Assembly: GCA_964017125.1 (NCBI GenBank)
Contig: OZ024914.1
Coordinates: 29,308,801-29,372,800, forward strand
Direction: 5' to 3'
Length of the DNA stretch: 64,000 nucleotides
Source: Flabesymbios commensalis
Taxonomy: Eukaryota; Annelida; Polychaeta; Terebellida; Flabelligeridae
The stretch's first letter is position 1. Each line of letters opens with the position of its first letter. Below the pieces are notes generated by a model that did no database searches, had not been told where the DNA came from, and was given only the letters and a program-made list of their open reading frames with translations. Shown here one piece after another: positions 34,191 to 45,106 of this stretch. The translations under genes and the position numbers were made by a program.

Positions 34191-34320
34191 TACCCAGCCA
34201 CAAAATGTAACATTATGTGTTATATACCGAATTAAAGCTTAGCATCCCTGGATTCAGAAAAGTGATGGTGCTAAGGCCGCAGCTTAGAGGGATTTTTGTA
34301 ATCTGACCTTGAAGTAGGGT
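34191..34320 (+). repeat. Dispersed repeat family F, copy 1
   Basis: TACCCAGCCACAAAATGTAA, then TTAAAGCTTAGCATCCCTGG, GTGATGGTGCTAAG, GCAGCTTAGAGGGAT and TCTGACCTTGAAGTA. An inverted copy with more than 80% visible identity is at 39488-39611. Confidence 0.75.
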
Positions 34321-34829
34321 ACTGTCTATTCCGAAAAATACATTATTTGCGATATTCAAGCATAAAAAAACCTAAGCAATCTGTCACAACTCCTTATGTA
34401 ACATATATTTCACATAAAGTCACAAATCAGATGACACACAATTATGTTATCATTTCAGCCTCACTGTTTCATTTTTAAATTTATTTTTTCTTTGTTCCTA
34501 AATTGAGATTAATAATGTTTTTTTCCAGGCCGTGCCTTTTTTATTAGTGGCCGGCAGTTTATAAATTACCAGTTGCTGGTGTTGTACCAAGAAATCGATA
34601 TATTAGCTAGCATAGAATACCTTAAAACAAAAAAATGTATATTTGTATGCCGTTATTACCATATTTCAAGCGACTCAGGGCCGACACGTGTAGTCTAGTG
34701 GGATTAAGTATATTTGCGAGGATTCCCGTGCACTTCTATTTGGTGTATCGAGCTTGTAAGAAACCCGTAGAAAATGGTTAGCTATGCTATCCAGCTGCAA
34801 GCTGGAAATAAGTCCCACATGTCATTTCC
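34321..34829. other. No recognisable feature
   Basis: AT-rich and unassigned. Confidence 0.4.
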
Positions 34830-35200
34830 ATGCAAATTTGTACCGCCATTATCGAAAAATGTATATTTAATTATAGCTCGGTCAATATCACAGATAACGA
34901 TATAATAATGGTGTCTATATCCATATTTTGAGGGTCAAAGAAAACAACAAAACTGTTTTTAGAGTGATCTGATGTGTTTCAGTATTTAGTATGCAAATTA
35001 GCGCCGCCATTACCGAAAAATATATATCTATTTATGGCTTGGTCAATATCCCAGATCACGCAACAAAAATGGTATCTACATCCACGTTTTCAGGGTCAAT
35101 CAAGACAATAAAACCATGCTCGGAGTGATCTGATGTGTTGCAGTAAAAATAGTATGCAAATTAGTGCAGTCATTACTGAAAAAATGCTTTTACTTGTAAG
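34830..35200 (+). repeat. 161-163-bp tandem repeat, 2.3 units
   Basis: Units start with ATGCAAATT at 34830, 34991 and 35154. Each continues with a CCGCCATTA-CGAAAAA block, GGTCAATATC-CAGAT, TCTA-ATCCA and GAGTGATCTGATGTGTT. The third unit is truncated after about 50 bp. Each unit carries the ATGCAAAT octamer word. Confidence 0.8.
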
Positions 35201-35514
35201 GCCGCTCAATACGCCTAACTGGATGAACAGTTGAAGGATTCTATGAGTTAGTGACCACAATTAAAATATTTTAAGATTGATCTAATATATTTGTAAAACA
35301 CTAACAGCGTTTCCAACATATAAGAAAATTATCAGAACCATTTTTGTTAAATTACTGTACAATTAGATCAGAAGATAATATGGCATAGGTCTATCATAGT
35401 TTTGTGATTTAGCCTCAGACCAGCCTTGAACTAGCCTAAACTACATGCATGATATTGATGGATATGCTTATTTCTAAAACTAGAAGGGTAGATTAAGACT
35501 AGTACACTTTGAAG
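35201..35514. other. No recognisable feature
   Basis: Unassigned spacer. Confidence 0.4.
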
Positions 35515-37625
35515 GTTATCTCATACACTACAAAATGATCTTGGCCACCACAGAAGTGATCACAGCCACTTTAAAAGTTGTCCCATCCACTGTAAAACTG
35601 CTCTTGGCCACTGACGAAGTGATTACAACAACTTTAAAAGTTATCTCAACCACTACAAAAGTTATCTTGAGCACCGAAGAAGTTATCACAGCCACACTAA
35701 AAGTTTCATCAGCTATAAAAGTGGTCTTGGCCACAAACAATCTGATGTCAACCGCTGAAAAAGTGATTTCAGTCACTACAAAAGTGATCTTGACTACTGA
35801 ATAATTGATAATAACCAATTTGAAAGTCATCTCATCCGCTGCAAAAATGATCTTGGCCACAGAAGAAGTGATTACAACCACTTTAAAAATTATCTGAATT
35901 ACTACAAAATGATCTTGGCCAATAAAACACTAGTGTCAGCCACCGAACAAAATATTTAGGCTACTGCAAAAGTGAGCTAGACCACTGAAGAAGTGACCAC
36001 AGCTACCTAAAATGTTATCTCAGCCACCAAAAATGTGATATTAGCCACAAACCAACTGATCTTGGCCACTGACAAACTGATGTCAGCCACTGATATGGTT
36101 ATCTAAGCCCCTACAGAGTGATCTTGGCCACTAACGAAGTGATCACAGCCATATTAAAAATTATCTAAACCACTACAAAAGTGATCTTGGCCACTGAAGA
36201 ATTGATAACATCCTCTTTTAAAATGATCTGAGTCACTACAAAGGTGATCTTGGCCACTAACAAAAGTTGTCAGCCACCGAAAAAACTATTGAAGCAACGG
36301 CAAAAGTGAACTAGGCCACTGGAGAAGTGACCAGACCCACAATAAAAAGTAACTAAACCATTACAAAAGTGATATTAGCCACCAAATAAGTGCGAACAGA
36401 CACTTAAAAAGCTAACTCAGCCGCTACAAAAGTTATCTTTGCCACTAACAAACTGATTTCAACCACTAAAAACGTGATTTCAGTCACTACAAAAGTGATC
36501 ATGACCACTGAAGAATTGCTAATAGCCACTTTGAAAGTGATCTCATCCACTACAAAGATGATCTTGGCCACTAAAGCAATTATTTCGACCACTTGAAAAG
36601 TTATTTCAGCCAATACAAAAGTGATCTTGACACGGAAGATGTGATCAAAACCACTTTGAAAATGATCTCTCCTACTACCAAAGTGATCTTGGTCACTGAC
36701 AAAGCGATCAAAGCCACATTAAATGTCATCTCAGCCACCATAAAGGTGATCACAGCCACAAAATAAATAATCTTGTCCACTGAAGAAGCGATCATAGCCA
36801 CTTTAAAAGTAATCTCAGCTACTACGCAGATGATTTTGACCATGAAGAAATGGTTACAACCACTTTAAAAGTTATCTCAGCCACTACAAATGTGATCTTG
36901 GCTACTAACCAACTGGTGTCAGCCACTGACAAAATTATCTAAGCCACTATAAAGTGATCTTGGCCACTCACGAAGTGATCACAGCCACTTTAAAAGTTAT
37001 CTCAGCCACTACAAAAGTGATCTTGTCCACTGAAGAAGTGATTACAACCACGTTAAAACTGATCTCAGCCACTTTAAAAGTTACTTTTGCCGCTACAAAT
37101 GTGATCTTGGCCACTGGAGTGCTCACAGACACTTTAAACATTATCTCAGCCCGTACAAAGATAATTTTCGTCACTGAAGAAGAGATTACAGCAACACTAA
37201 AAGTTATCTCAGCCATCACAAAGATGATCTCGGCCACAAGCAAACTGATATTTTCCACCGTAGAAGTGATCACAACCACTTTAAAATTATCACAGTCACT
37301 ACAAATGTGATCTTAACCACTAAAAAAGTGATTACAACCACTTTAAACGTTATCTAAGCCACTACAAAAGTGATCTTGGCCACGGAAGAAATGGTAACAT
37401 CCACTTTAAAAGTTATTTCACCGCTACAAAGGTGCTGTTGGCCACTACAGAAGTCATCACAGCCACTTTAAACGTTATCTCAGCTACCACAAAGATTATC
37501 TTGGGCACCGAAGAAGTGAGCAGAGGCACTATAAAAGTTATCTCAGCCACGACAAAAATGATCTTGACCACTGGAGAAGTGATCACTACCAAAGTGATCT
37601 TGGCCACTGAAAAAGACAATAGACA
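35515..37625. repeat. 21-bp minisatellite with 63-bp higher-order unit
   Basis: About 100 units of 21 bp. Three related types alternate: CACTTTAAAAGTTATCTCAG, CACTACAAAAGTGATCTTGG and CACTGAAGAAGTGATCACAG (each plus one more base), giving a 63-bp higher-order period that drifts. Units contain the inverted words CACT and AGTG. Because 21 is a multiple of three, long frames stay open by chance on both strands (for example 36954-37310 plus, 36968-37279 minus) and read as seven-residue repeats; stops interrupt all of them and no start context or signal is seen. Confidence 0.9.
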
Positions 37626-37665
37626 ATGCATTAACCAATCAGCTATTACAATGTAAATCGTTCTC

Positions 37666-37729
37666 CTAGTAAACACAAGACATTTGTATAAATGTCATAC
37701 AAATGTTTTGTGATTATTGGGTGTTTTTT
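37666..37729. mobile_element. MITE subfamily B, core-deleted
   Basis: TAGTAAACACAAGACATTTG, TATAAATGTCATACAAATGT, then TTTGTGATTATTGGG. The GTCGAAGACG centre is absent. Confidence 0.7.
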
Positions 37730-37845
37730 ATGGATGCAATCTAAAAACTACTTTAAAAACATATAATATTTAAAAACGTAGGCAGGCAGATAGTTGACAG
37801 AGCGCGGACAGGCGGAATGAATCAATTCGCAGTAAATTCCATGAA

Positions 37846-37912
37846 ACATATTTCGTCGCCAACAACAACCATATTTAATAAATGTCAGTGTTGTTGGCGA
37901 TGAAATATATGC
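37846..37912. repeat. Short hairpin within the minisatellite
   Basis: ATATTTCGTCGCCAACAACA pairs with TGTTGTTGGCGATGAAATAT. The minisatellite resumes right after, so this block and the MITE at 37666 appear to have inserted into the array. Confidence 0.65.
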
Positions 37913-38010
37913 TAAGCCACTTAAAAAGTTATTCCAGCCACTAGAATAGTGATCTTGGTCACTGAAAAAGTTTTAACATCCTCTTAAAATATTATCTCAG
38001 TGATTAATAT
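37913..38010. repeat. 21-bp minisatellite, distal remnant
   Basis: AGCCACTTAAAAAGTTATTC and CACTAGAATAGTGATCTTGG continue the array interrupted at about 37626. Confidence 0.8.
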
Positions 38011-39118
38011 CATTTTGTTGTGACCGAAGAAGAGTGAGATGATGAGCAACAACACTGGTAATTTATTCACTGCTATCAAATTTTTGTGGAGTAAACTTCA
38101 TTGAGATTACTCATTGAGGTGGACAGTTTCTTATTCAGGAACATAATCATGTTTCTGTTTAATTTAGTAAGCAATTGCTTTGTCTTTTGTGTAGTATCTG
38201 AATTTATATCTGTAAGAAACACTTTATCGTGATATATAATAAAATGTGTCTTATATTTGAAAAGATATAATTATGACTGTGCATATCGTATCCCCGCGTA
38301 TAAACGTGCATGCACTTATAAGTGAAAATCGTTTATTTTGGGAATGTTTTGAAATGATTTTATGTTCGAATATTTATAAATGCATGCACTTTTTTTCGAA
38401 AACTAAGTGCACCCCCATTTTCAGTGTCTTTGTCGCTCACTATGATACTTTAAACAACTCTGTCATCAGCTTGTGTCTTTAAAAATTCGGGTTTGTGATA
38501 ATTCACATTCGAAATTGTATAATAATGTAAGATTTGCAATTCATACATTATATATGATGCATCCCATGTTGAATTATTCCCATTCTAATCCTGTAGATAC
38601 CCATCTAAAAAAAAACTTGTTAAATCGATTTCGAAACCATCAATAAAAAATAATGGATCTATTGACAATGCGGAAAAACTGTGAGAACTTCGAATTCTCG
38701 CATGACGAATTAAATGATATATATTTATTTTGTTTCTTATGTAATGCATAAAATTAGGCCGCGTTAAATAATAATATGGTACAGATATAGTAATGTATTA
38801 ATTAGGCTATACCATTAATGGTGCAAAATAAAAATGTTTATGTTTTAATTTATTTCATAAATGTTGCGATAGTTTTGCCAAGATCATTTTCATTTGAATA
38901 TATATGCATGTCGTGTCTTTTGAAATATTTGTGTGTTCGAATACAAGTACATGCACTAAGTCCTGTTTTCGAAAACTACGTGCATCTTCAAATATAAGAC
39001 ATGCACGTTTATTCTAATACCATCTATAAAATATTATTGCGAAGACATTCGGGCCATCTGTTCCTGTTCTCCATGTCTGGCATAAACTGTCTCCAATGTC
39101 AGGAAATGTGTAACGCAT
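38011..39118. other. No bounded feature
   Basis: GTGCATGC and TTTTCGAAAACTA-GTGCA words recur at about 38305-38412 and 38905-39005, suggesting a diverged repeat pair about 590 bp apart. Confidence 0.4.
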
Positions 39119-39218
39119 ATAAACAAGACGTTGATCTAATGTTGGTTTATTGCTGGAACATCGTTTGCTACGCTGTGCCAGTATTAAACCAGTATTTAAT
39201 ATGTGTTTCTTGTTTACA
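39119..39218. mobile_element. MITE subfamily A
   Basis: ATAAACAAGACGTTGATCTA at left and TTTCTTGTTTA at right. Arms TGTTGGTTTATTGCTGG and CCAGTATTAAACCAGTATTT match. Centre AACATCGTTTGCTACGCTGT. Confidence 0.75.
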
Positions 39219-39255
39219 TGATCGATATATTGAAAAAAAATATCTGATTACTAAT

Positions 39256-39352
39256 CCAGCAAACAAAGGGACATAAACCCAACAATGGTTCAATGTTGGA
39301 CCACAGTTTACAGCGCTGGCCCAACATTGAACAGATGTTTCGTGTATACCTT
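39256..39352. mobile_element. MITE subfamily A
   Basis: CCAGCAAACAAAGGGACATA at left, arms AATGGTTCAATGTTGG and CCAACATTGAACAGATG. It lies about 40 bases after the previous copy. Confidence 0.75.
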
Positions 39353-39487
39353 GATACATAATCAAAGGCTGGCTATAAATTATTGGTTATTGATAGCAAT
39401 CAGTACAGGCAAATACATCTCTTTACTGGCGTATCAGTCATTTTGACATGTCAAATTTTGATAACTTTTATGTCAGACGGTAGTGTA

Positions 39488-39611
39488 CTTCAAGGTCAGA
39501 TTACAAACATCCCTCTAAGCTGCGAACTTAGCACCATCACTTTTCTTACTCCAGAGATGCTAAGCTTTAATTTATTATATAACACATAATGTTACTTTTT
39601 GTGGCTGGGTA
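39488..39611 (-). repeat. Dispersed repeat family F, copy 2
   Basis: The reverse complement matches 34191-34320 in order, including GCTTAGCATCTCTGG, GTGATGGTGCTAAG and TCTGACCTTGAAGTA. Confidence 0.75.
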
Positions 39612-39649
39612 ACTCATTAAATACTGCAGCTAGAAACCGCCTGCTGCTG

Positions 39650-39850
39650 CACTATGAGTAGTTATGATGCATATTTTTACTCTGTGCTTGTTTTAGTATA
39701 TAATGTCGTTTGGTTTTAAGTTTACATATCATGCATATGTCAATTTCCATGTGCTTTTACCGAACTAACCCTGCTGTATAGACACATATATTTCATACCT
39801 TTCATTTCATACGCATAAGTCTTCCCAGCGTCAATAAAAATTTATCTATC
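39650..39850 (+). mobile_element. Retroelement 3'-end-like repeat, family G
   Basis: Same word order as 21415-21640, ending GCGTCAATAAAAATTTATCT. This copy and the other lie in the same orientation. Confidence 0.5.
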
Positions 39851-41594
39851 TTTAAAAATTGTGTTTCCATTTTGAAAACAGGCTTTTTATTCGGTGCATT
39901 TCGTAATCATAATAACATTAATTTTATAGAGGATAGTATTAAGGATAGAGCAAATATTACTTTATTATTATTATATACGTCGAGGCATTTTTTCATCGTT
40001 GTGTGAGACAATCCTAAAATCTGAAGTAAAATTAAATCACTACATGCGTGTATAGGTGAGGATGAATTTAAAATCTATCCATTTATATTTTTTTAAATCC
40101 TATTATAAAATTTTATAGAGGCCTACAGTTGCATATTTGTAGAAAAATATTGTATACATTCGTGTATATAAAACCTAAAAAATAAATAAATAGAAACTAT
40201 GGAGTAAAATTTAAAGCAAAGTGGGCTAAATCTTTGTGTTTTCTGAATAATAGATGTACCTGCCGCGACAGCAAATTATTCTTAATGTCGGGTGTGACAA
40301 ATGAATATGACCTCGCCTAAAATGAAATTAAATTTAACTAAAAGGGAACTTATACCACACGAAGTCAGTGTTTACATTTTAAGTTTTACTTCGCTAGATG
40401 GCTCCTATTTTTCAACCCTACATTCTGACAATTTGTCGACCATAGCATTAATTTGGTGTGACCTAAAGTCCGTCTGTACACCAAAGATATCTCCTAGATA
40501 ACTGGATGACCGGTGGGTACCATTATAGCCAGGTTACTATCTTATACAAGTGGCCTTTAAGTTTCAGGTCAGTCTGCTACAACGCTCTGAAAGTGTTCCC
40601 GTTGTAATATAACTGAAGTGGGCGTTTTCTGCATTTGAAACCCCACACACTCTATAGACATTGTACTTCATACATGGGTGTATATGATTATTATGGTGCT
40701 GTTTGACCAATGCATCACCACAACTCCAGGACTGATTATACAGTAAGCAGTATGCTCACATCACATCTCATTTAAATATGCGTGATTTAATTATTTTTAT
40801 AACAAGTGTACAGTCAGTTAAATGTACACCCGCTAGTCGGGCAATATCATGACTCTAGTGATCAACGTGTTAGTAAGCTCAAACTACATTACTCAGTTAC
40901 TTACTGAATGACCATCATTTCCTTGTCATGCTTTCTTTCTTTCCTTGTTATGCATGATATGTAGGCCTACTTTTTTATCGTTGTTAGACATGCAGTCACA
41001 CAATTTTACAGAAGCGCATTGCGATCGATTTCTGTCTATATTGTCCACATGTATACCTTATTTGGTGAACATGATAACTGTCAGTATCCTTGATAATACG
41101 TACCGAGAAATAGAAAGGGTCAGCTTGGTCAATCAGAGAGGAGATTATACATACCCACAAAAATAGACGCCAGATAGTAGGCCCTACGTATCACATTAAA
41201 CACTTTGCATACTACAGAATGCATCACATAGGCTTAATGAAAATGTCCTCTCTTTTATAATGATATAATTGGCAACAATACTCATACCGGTACATATATA
41301 TATATACAATTACCTTCTCACTTGTATTCTGTTTAATTATGTACGCCAGTCCTCTTTTCCATCCATCGCTTTATCGATACACGACCGTGGCTAACTATCT
41401 GCCAAACATAATGTTTACACACCCTTATTTTCATATCTGTCACTTCAGTTTAGAATGGCAACACTCTTATCAAGTCATTGAAGTAGGCCTATTTTTCAGT
41501 GACTCGTTATGTTTGCTTTACACAGATTCTAGACACGCTCAGAATAACGTTAGTATAACAAAGAACTTTATCTATGTAAAGTTCTTGGTACAAA
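39851..41594. other. No recognisable feature
   Basis: A (TA)n run at about 41296-41306. Frames at 40301-40501, 40945-41166 and 41339-41620 have no recognisable domain. Confidence 0.4.
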
Positions 41595-41701
41595 CCAATA
41601 AACACAAAATATTTGTATAGCATTTGTACAATGTTGGACCATCGTCGAAGACGTTGGGCCGACGTTGTACAAATGTTATACAAATGTTTTGTGTTTGCTG
41701 C
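41595..41701. mobile_element. MITE subfamily B, complete
   Basis: CCAATAAACACAAAATATTT at left, GTTTTGTGTTTGCTG at right, and a perfect B centre, CATCGTCGAAGACGTTGGGC. The arms TTTGTA-AGCATTTGTAC and GTACAAATGTTATACAAA pair. Confidence 0.9.
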
Positions 41702-42099
41702 GAAGTGTTTCAAGCAACAGATTAAATATTTGAAACATGACTATCAAGAAATAATGAATATTTGGGACGACGGATAGCATTTAGCAGATAGCAATTTAAA
41801 AGCAATGATCTATAAAACAATAATTCACATTCAGCAATGGAAAAAATATATAATCAGATGCATTCCACCACATAAATATTGTACAAAACGGTTGCATTCA
41901 ACAATATATATATATATTTTTTAATGTGCATTCCATAGTGCAAGTAATATTATAATACAAAAACATTGCCGTTCGACACATCTCTTAGATTAAACGTTAA
42001 ATGCAGATCATAGCTGGTAAACGATCTGGACTAACTGTTACAGTATAATATTGTATGTTGTGCTGTGGCCTCAGGATATTGCGGCGTCTTAGATTAAAC
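41702..42099. other. No recognisable feature
   Basis: AT-rich with a short TA repeat near 41906. Confidence 0.4.
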
Positions 42100-42185
42100 A
42101 AATCCCTTGGCCCAATGTTGACACAACATTCGATGAACAATGTAGATGCTGGCCCAGATTGGAGTCGACACTGGGCCATTTTCTT
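42100..42185. mobile_element. MITE subfamily A-like, degenerate
   Basis: TTGGCCCAATGTTGACACAA, ATGTAGATGCTGGCCCAGAT, then CGACACTGGGCC. Only partial pairing is left. Confidence 0.4.
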
Positions 42186-42557
42186 GTGGTTGACGGATTT
42201 GTCGCCTATGCGCACGCAGCCTGACTGGAAGTGAGCAACACCCAGGCTTTAACGTATTTGATCGCTCCAGTTAGCTTCCTTATTTCTACCAAAACGGAAC
42301 ATTCATTTAGCCGCGCTCGGCGAGCTGTCTGACTGGGTGACTGTGAGGCGATAAGTGTCGCAAGCTCTGGAGATTAAAGTGTCAGAGTGATATTGTTGAC
42401 GGTGCACTCAGATGAGTAAGGCTAATCACAGACACCGCCCAGGCTAGTGATAACAGACCTCAGACGGCCAGCCACTGATAACCAAACCCAGGATACTCAG
42501 GTACTAGCTGCATACAGTACCAGTACTGAATACTGGCAGTATTAGTACTGCACCCAC
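42186..42557 (+). other. Exon-like stretch ending in a splice-donor match
   Basis: Base composition is clearly less AT-rich than the surroundings. The stretch ends CACACATGTCAG followed by GTAAGCATTTTC, a good 5' splice-site match with an ATG six bases earlier. It could be a 5' untranslated first exon of a gene beyond the window. No protein match, TATA box or acceptor was recognised, so this is a weak call. Confidence 0.2.
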
Positions 42558-42793
42558 ACATGTCAGGTAAGCATTTTCTTTAGAATCAGTATTCTATAAA
42601 GTAACGTTACAAGGCACAATATTATCACGACATCAGAAAACTCTACCAATTCACAGTGCTCGGTGCGTTGCCGTTCAATGGGGGGGGGGGGGGTAGACGT
42701 TGGCTTAACATTAAACCGCATCACACCGCATATAACAGCGTAGATGAGAAAGTGATATTAGAATAATATTAAATCCCCAGATCTATTAACCCT
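42558..42793. other. Spacer with G run and MITE shred
   Basis: About 14 G at 42680-42693, followed by GACGTTGGCTTAACATTAAA, an A-family arm fragment. Confidence 0.5.
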
Positions 42794-43007
42794 TTAACCG
42801 CCAAATAATTCAATTTGAATTTTCACCCACTTGAAGTTGTGGATCGCGTCAACTGAGTGAAAATTATTCAGATTTGACAAAATGGAGGTCGACTCTTTTT
42901 AAATCTTGCTGGTTGATGTCCCATTTTATCTTTAACATATTTAAAACGTGGTACTTAATGTGCTAATAAAAAGTGAAAACCCGAATAAATGCGGCACCGG
43001 CGGTTAA
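42794..43007. mobile_element. TTAA-type MITE family D
   Basis: TTAACCGCC to GGCGGTTAA. The internal hairpin is partly deleted (ACTTGAAGTTGTGGATCGCG, then TCAACTGAGTGAAAAT). The rest follows 9899-10126. Confidence 0.85.
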
Positions 43008-43296
43008 AAGGTTAAGACTCCATGGTTACATCAAGGGATGATTACTGGATTAAATGTACATGTATATAATACATGTACAGGACGCGGTGAGATCTCTAAT
43101 ATATTCTGACTAGCAATTTATTCAGTTTTTAGTGAAGTATCCATATAAAAACCTTTATTATCATGATTTGGCCCAGTAGCTGTCTGCAGTGATCAGTGAC
43201 TCGCGTTTGCGGGGTTGAGATATACTTATTATTATCGTACTTTGTCTTAGAATGAAAAATCCGCGTTCAAGTAATGATAACATGATAAAATTATCA
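43008..43296. other. No recognisable feature
   Basis: Unassigned. Confidence 0.4.
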
Positions 43297-43412
43297 GGGG
43301 CCGTATTCTCGTACAAGTTACGATATATCGTAGGCTTCTGATTGGTCGAGATGGCTATCTCGACCAATCAGAAGCCTACGATATATCGTAACTTGTACGA
43401 GAATACCGGCCC
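43297..43412. mobile_element. MITE family C, near-perfect palindrome
   Basis: GGGGCCGTATTCTCGTACAA to TTGTACGAGAATACCGGCCC. The inner arms GGTCGAGATGG and CTATCTCGACC close the hairpin. It is more regular than the copy at 1637. Confidence 0.9.
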
Positions 43413-43494
43413 AGCTAATTTTCTTTCAGATGCTTCTCTAGCTGAATTTAATGCACGTGTGTCGTGTGTACACGAAATGACTGAATTTGATTAA

Positions 43495-43690
43495 TCGTTC
43501 ACTAGTCCTGACGTGGTGGTCAGCACTACCGCCTGTCACGCCAAAGCTGTGCTGTAAAATAACCTGAATACCAGGAGAGGAACACGGTGTTCCTCTCCCG
43601 TCAGGATTCAAGAAAGGGGATATTTCTTCCTTAAGCTCGCCCAGGTTCTTTTATTCAAATCTGGTCTCTGGAGAGCTTGGTCATCTAATT
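43495..43690 (+). mobile_element. tRNA-derived SINE-like unit
   Basis: GACGTGGTGGTCAGCACTAC and CGCCTGTCACGCCAAAGCTG match the head at 25055. A palindrome (GAGAGGAACACGGTGTTCCT then CTC) sits between head and a GGATTCAAGAAAGGGG B-box-like segment; the body continues ATATTTCTTCCTT. Confidence 0.5.
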
Positions 43691-44338
43691 ATAATCCCGC
43701 CATCCTAATGAAGCTCTTTCTAGCTTCCGAAATCATTAACTTCCCGGAAAAGCTTACATTCAATCAGAATTGCCTCAATGTATAGGCGTATAAGTGTTAT
43801 TAATTCAGTATTGGCCAAATAAAAAACCTACCTAACCATGGTATAAAAATACATGTATACGCCTATAGCAATGCTGACCCATTGAATTATCATGATTATA
43901 TCAGAATTATATATAAGGTATCATTTATGTATTTCTGATTATATGTTTAAAGCTACGTGGTGATATGTATGCGGCATGGCATGATCTGATCCATGGATCA
44001 GATGGTGAAGTGACCTAGATATGCATGTATAATGTGGATCAGATTGAGAGAAGGTTTTTGACTGAAAATATAATTTTTTGACAAAGGTTGCATTGACCTT
44101 TAACATGTTTAAATGTCGGCTTTGACATATCGGTCATCACCTTTACCAGGAATGCTATGTTTTTGGTCTTGTTGGTTTATATGTCTGTGTGTCTCCCTGA
44201 TCACTTCAGGAACAATCGATAACATTTTTGGTGATGATCTGGATTGCGTTCCAGATTACATGGATTGGTGGCATAGTATATTTGATGTGATTGCATTGAG
44301 TACTACTTTATGGAGTCATAGTCTCACAACTGTTGTCT
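43691..44338. other. No recognisable feature
   Basis: Contains a palindrome at 43982-44006 (GATCTGATCCATGGATCAGA and flanks). The frame starting at 44113 was examined and not accepted as a gene. Confidence 0.4.
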
Positions 44339-44443
44339 CCCAGCAAACACTAAACGTTTGTATGACATTTATACAATGTTGGACCAACGTCCAAACGTTG
44401 GGCCGACGTTGTATTATGTTATATAAATATTTTGTGTTTGCCC
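44339..44443. mobile_element. MITE subfamily B
   Basis: CCCAGCAAACACTAAACGTT at left, ATTTTGTGTTTGCC at right. The centre has lost bases (AACGTCCAAACGTTGGGCCG). Confidence 0.85.
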
Positions 44444-44774
44444 TACTCAGCTGAATGAATTGGATAGGTTGAATCCATGACGCCATAACTGGTCATCTCC
44501 ATTGAAGTTTTACTACCCACTTTAATTTTTAAGAGTGAATGCAATCCATACAACTACTATAATTTTTAGGATCATTAGGATCATTCATTTCGGCAGATGT
44601 TTGGAGTTTCTGACTAACTCACTGTCTAGTTTACAATGTTTCACATATTTTTTAATATGGCCGCAGCGCTAATCAGTTATTCGGGTATTTTTGTGGTTAT
44701 TATCATCCATGTATTTGAAAAGTTAGGATCACCACATATAGGCCTATATATGTGTGCACTAAGAAAATACATTT

Positions 44775-44842
44775 GCCTCAACATGCTCAAGGAGACTCGA
44801 ACCCGGTACCCGGATCTCTGAAGCAACTACGCTACCAATGAG
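44775..44842 (-). mobile_element. tRNA-like SINE head
   Basis: On the minus strand, GTAGCTCATTGGTAGCGTAG (D-arm and A box), then an anticodon-arm-like TTGCTTCAGAGATCC, then GGGTTCGAGTCTCC (T-arm and B box). No acceptor stem pairs, so I call a tRNA-derived element and not a tRNA gene. A decayed tRNA remains possible. Confidence 0.5.
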
Positions 44843-45022
44843 CTACTAGTATGTATCTAATCCTGGCGACACACAGAAGAGTTATAGCACATTGCTATTA
44901 CATAGCTTTATGTCACGGTGTATACTGTGTACAAGGTGTAGGCGTAGGCATGTCCATGATATATAATAACTTAAATACAGCCTATCTGTACTGTAAATCC
45001 ATTAACAGCTTAACTGCATATT
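44843..45022. other. No recognisable feature
   Basis: Unassigned. Confidence 0.4.
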
Positions 45023-45106
45023 CAGTAAACAGAATACGTTCATTCAATGTCGGAGACGTTGACCCAGCATTGAGCCAGCATTGAATGAATACATCGTGTT
45101 CGCTGG
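45023..45106. mobile_element. MITE subfamily A, short
   Basis: CAGTAAACAGAATACGTTCA at left and ATCGTGTTCGCTGG at right. Arms GTTCATTCAATG and CATTGAATGAAT pair exactly. Centre GTCGGAGACGTTGACCCAGC. Confidence 0.8.

Noticed and set aside
35528-37676. Heptad-repeat proteins in the 21-bp minisatellite
   Set aside because: Open frames occur on both strands and are interrupted by stops; no start context, signal peptide or domain is present. The openness follows from the 21-bp period.
44113-44454. 113-residue frame as a membrane protein
   Set aside because: The last third is MITE B sequence and the rest has no recognisable domain; a hydrophobic start alone is not enough.
44775-44842. Functional tRNA gene on the minus strand
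   Set aside because: D-arm and T-arm-like segments exist but no acceptor stem can pair, and the same is true of the other tRNA-like units, so SINE heads fit better.
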